Position numbers and translations under genes: made by a program. Below, in pieces: positions 61,720 through 64,000 of a DNA stretch of 64,000 bases. Positions within the stretch are counted from its first letter, which is position 1, and each line of letters opens with the position of its first letter. Location of the stretch: the NCBI RefSeq assembly GCF_028206995.1, contig NZ_JAQLFL010000005.1, forward strand, positions 107,087 to 171,086. Direction: 5' to 3'. The notes below the pieces were generated by a model. That model saw only the letters and a list, made by a program, of their open reading frames with translations. It was not told the origin of the DNA and did not search any database. Origin of the DNA: Collinsella aerofaciens (GTDB lineage: Bacteria; Actinomycetota; Coriobacteriia; Coriobacteriales; Coriobacteriaceae).

Positions 61720-63277
61720 TCAACCGCAATCGGCTCGGACCTCCTTGATTCTCGCCAATGCGACATCAATGTCCATCGCGGCCAGTTGAGAGCACACGGC
61801 ATCTAGTGCCACTTTGCTAAAGAATGGAATCTCAGGCCTTGCCGCATCATATTTAGAGATAATCGCAAAAACGACCTGTTTGACCGAATCCCTTTCCAAT
61901 TTAAAACAATTAGGTTCAATCTTGTCTAGAACAACCTGTGCGCACTTCCTAAAACTAGGATCTGCCTTTACCAAACGAGCCGAGACCAAGCCCTGATTGA
62001 ACAGATGGCTTAAAGTCGAAGAACCTTGATAATGCTTAACGTGAATGAACGTACCGTCTTTACACAAGATGTCACAAAGCTCGACCTGGCTGCCACGACC
62101 GCCGTAGTAAATGGTCTTCTTGTCTAGCAACAACTCGGTCGAGGAATTCATCTCCACGACACGTTGGTTATACGGGCCCTCATATTCGCCCTTAAAATAT
62201 TCTGGGAATTCCGTTGGGTAAAGCGGAATCTTAGAGAAGCGAGATTCAATCGATGATTTGTAGTCACCATCAATTCGATACCATTTTCCATTATTTGCAC
62301 AGTAACTGGCCCCTTGATATTCGACCTCGCCATATAGACACTCAGATGCGCGCCATTTATTTATCACCGAGCCCTCTGCCTGTCCAATAACAGAAATACG
62401 GGTTTTGCAAAGGTCTTCGTAGCTCTGAGGCAACTTTTCCGGTTCCGGATAGACCATGTCGAGACAAACATCGTCAAGCAAAGAACCCTTTGATCCAACA
62501 CGAAAGCCGGCGACCGCCTCCCATTCAAGGATTTCCGGCACTGCAAGCCATATATTTTGATCGTGAGCATTAATGAGGCTGATGGCTTTAGAATTCAACG
62601 CATCTTCGAGTGACCGCTTGCGCACCGGAACGATTCTGTCGACCCAACCGTATTTAGCCTTATAAGAATCAAGCACATAAACAGCATAGACAGACTTAAG
62701 ATAGTCTCGGATCGATTCTACCGACTCGCCAACGCTCAATGCGAGAGAATCCGATCCAGTAATAGATCCAGTTGCAAGCAGCCCATCGCCTCCGCTCACA
62801 GTCACTCCCTCTAGCAAATCGCGCTCGACATCGATTTCAAAAGCATCAACTGATGACGGAAGGGGCATTTGCTCATCGGTCTTTCGAGCATTGCCAGAAA
62901 CTGCAGTTCGTTTTAGTTTGCGAAGTCCACCATCCATCGCCTGATTGAGCGCCACTTTAAGCCCAAAGCGTTCCTCGACCGCCTCTTTATCCAGCAAAGT
63001 AAAACCATAGCCAAAAGAAATGGCAAATAGACGCTCAGCGTCCTCCGCCACGGCAACTTGAACCAGATGGAGAGCGCTTGCAGAAGAAGATAGCAAAGTA
63101 TCGGACTCCAGTTGACCGTCAAAATAATCAATCCATTTTGGCGGATGAGGGTCTGATGGCTTTGTGTAAACAACCGAACCATCTTCTAGAAGGTGCCTAT
63201 GGATCATTGGAGTCAACGATATCACCAATATTAAAACCCTCTTTAATGAGGTAAACCGACATCTTTTGCTTAGCCAT
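61720..63277 (-). pseudogene. TIGR04141 (DUF6119) family protein with an N-terminal frameshift
   Basis: The main frame (61720-63228) encodes 502 aa resembling the TIGR04141 'sporadically distributed' family. FAISFGYGFTLLDKEAVEER and FGLKVALNQAM mark it, and HLFNQGLVSARLV lies near the end. The family start is in a different frame: MAKQKMSVYLIKEGFNIGDI begins at the ATG at 63277 (with GGTGA upstream) and hits TAG at about 63202. A +1 or -2 shift near GATCCATAGG (63203-63212) would join the two. Either the gene is recently broken or the assembly has a base error. Confidence 0.72.
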
Positions 63278-63283
63278 AAACAT

Positions 63284-63695
63284 CACCCGTCACGATCGAA
63301 CCAGACAGCCACCTTATACCCGTGAATAGGCCGACCGAATGCAATGTCTCCACTGAATGTAGAAGGGAAAAACCCTAATTAAACGCTTCGCCGCGTTCAA
63401 TTAAGACTGAACAACAGTTGCTCTCACGGCACAAAAGCGCCCCAGGCAGCGCGAGCGTGCCCTTCACCCGATCGTTTTACTGGCAGATAGAGGAAGCCGA
63501 CGCTCACAGTCCAGCAATGCCCGCCAAACTCTTCGCGAGCGAGGGCTCCCATACCCTAAGGCGCCGCTACTCTGAGCCGTGCCAGGCGCACGTCAACCTA
63601 GCACGATGGTTTAAGAAATCTCTCTTATTTTGGAACAAAGGACCTGGGCCCGTGCGGCGGCTCAGGACACACCCACTAAATGAGGGGATAGCACC
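63284..63695. other. intergenic stretch at the right end of the island
   Basis: No gene is supported. GC content rises again here compared with the defence genes. Two short overlapping frames on opposite strands lack ribosome sites and family resemblance. A small dyad AATT-ACGC/GCGT-AATT lies near 63380-63407. The divergent promoters for the TIGR04141 and 63,696 genes must lie here. Confidence 0.5.
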
Positions 63696-64000
63696 ATGCC
63701 AAACGACGGCATCGTCTACCAACTGAAGTTCGTGTCCAAAGAGGCGTATATCGACGACCTGAGAGACAGACGTCTCTATATGAACGCAGCCGGGTACTAC
63801 CATGGTCTTCCCAGCGAGCAGGGCGATCCATTAGAGGTGTCTTTAACGTACGGGATGGGCATCTAAATAGGGAAAGCAATTCAGGAAACGACATTGCCCT
63901 GTGCAGCACGTCTCCCATGGCGCCCCATTACAGTCTGAAGTGGGCCACCGATAAATTTCGATGGCGAGCATTCGGCGCATTGCCTACGATACGGGCAAGC
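63696..64000 (+). CDS. hypothetical protein, 5' part only
   Basis: An open frame starts at ATG 63696, with GAGGGG about eight bases upstream, and stays open to the window edge (101 codons). The visible N-terminus is IVYQLKFVSKEAYIDDLRDR then RLYMNAAGYYHGLPSEQGDP. The L-R-D-x-x-L-Y-M-N-x-x-x-Y-Y ... Q-G-D pattern recalls small hypothetical proteins of phages and integrative elements, but I cannot name the family. It is the only plus-strand gene near the island, pointing away from it. Confidence 0.6.

Noticed and set aside
63418..63918. Overlapping short frames on both strands at the right edge
   Set aside because: They lack ribosome sites and conserved motifs, and they conflict with the better-supported plus-strand gene starting at 63696.
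55970..64000. A CRISPR array or cas genes in the defence island
   Set aside because: No regularly spaced direct repeats and no Cas protein motifs were seen; the palindromes here are single and unrelated in sequence.

Overview
The window is a high-GC bacterial chromosome segment that looks like a member of the Coriobacteriia, most likely Collinsella or a close relative. I infer this from the actinobacterial gene order (recG-rsmD-coaD-DivIVA-like-yceD-rpmF-plsX-acpP-rnc-smc-ftsY-ffh), Actinomycetota-type protein variants, frequent GTG/TTG starts and a T-box-like leader before ileS. No species assignment was computed. Bases 1 to about 55,950 are ordinary core chromosome, almost all on the minus strand. 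Bases from about 55,970 to at least 63,280 are visibly more AT-rich and form an accessory island made mainly of phage-defence genes.

Core layout by coordinate. 1-2,628: an overlapping operon of a DUF948 coiled-coil protein, an RsbW-like anti-sigma factor whose ATP-binding motifs look lost, a SigB/SigF-type sigma factor and an AI-2E-type membrane protein. 2,729-9,000: rarA, dgt, a small prepilin-peptidase-like protein, a membrane GT2 glycosyltransferase, an RluA-family pseudouridine synthase and lspA. 9,135-12,290: ileS with a leader that carries T-box and terminator signals. 12,422-22,420: gldA, a DUF523 protein, ftsH, a corrinoid adenosyltransferase, a REP-associated transposase framed by its own palindromic repeats, a MATE exporter, a TrmH-family methyltransferase, thyA-folA and a DUF134/NifX-like fusion. 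22,537-37,430: a long operon running from an Asp23 protein and a FakA-like kinase through recG, the ribosome, lipid and CoA genes and smc to the signal-recognition genes. 37,626: tRNA-Asn. 37,889-49,409: the housekeeping sigma factor and dnaG-ribF-truB-nrnA-rbfA-infB-nusA-rimP. 49,668-54,016: leuS with a very large leader hairpin, then guaB. 54,201-55,779: a small ModE/LysR-type DNA-binding protein, a degenerate MetB-like PLP-fold protein and the C-terminal stub of a GH32 sucrose hydrolase.

The GH32 stub marks the left junction of the island. Immediately beyond it lie a TOPRIM-like protein and its partner AAA/ABC-type ATPase. This two-gene arrangement resembles the PARIS, AbiL and RloAB kinds of system. 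It starts inside a 59-bp palindrome (28-bp perfect arms) that covers the Shine-Dalgarno, the start codon and a TATAAT box. Next come a stretch with several minus-strand terminators and one possible small-RNA unit, a broken AbiH gene, a 47-bp perfect palindrome, an intact Abi_2/AbiF HEPN protein (the family proposed as a Cas13 ancestor), a DUF4238 protein, a frameshifted TIGR04141 protein and an unrecognised gene that runs off the right edge. The mix of intact and decaying defence genes suggests an island with active turnover.

The most unusual features are non-coding: the three long perfect inverted repeats at 54,594, 57,890 and 59,512, the 119-nt leuS leader hairpin, an intrinsic terminator between the promoter and the start codon of rimP-nusA-infB, and the REP/transposase pair with a third repeat site 20 kb away.
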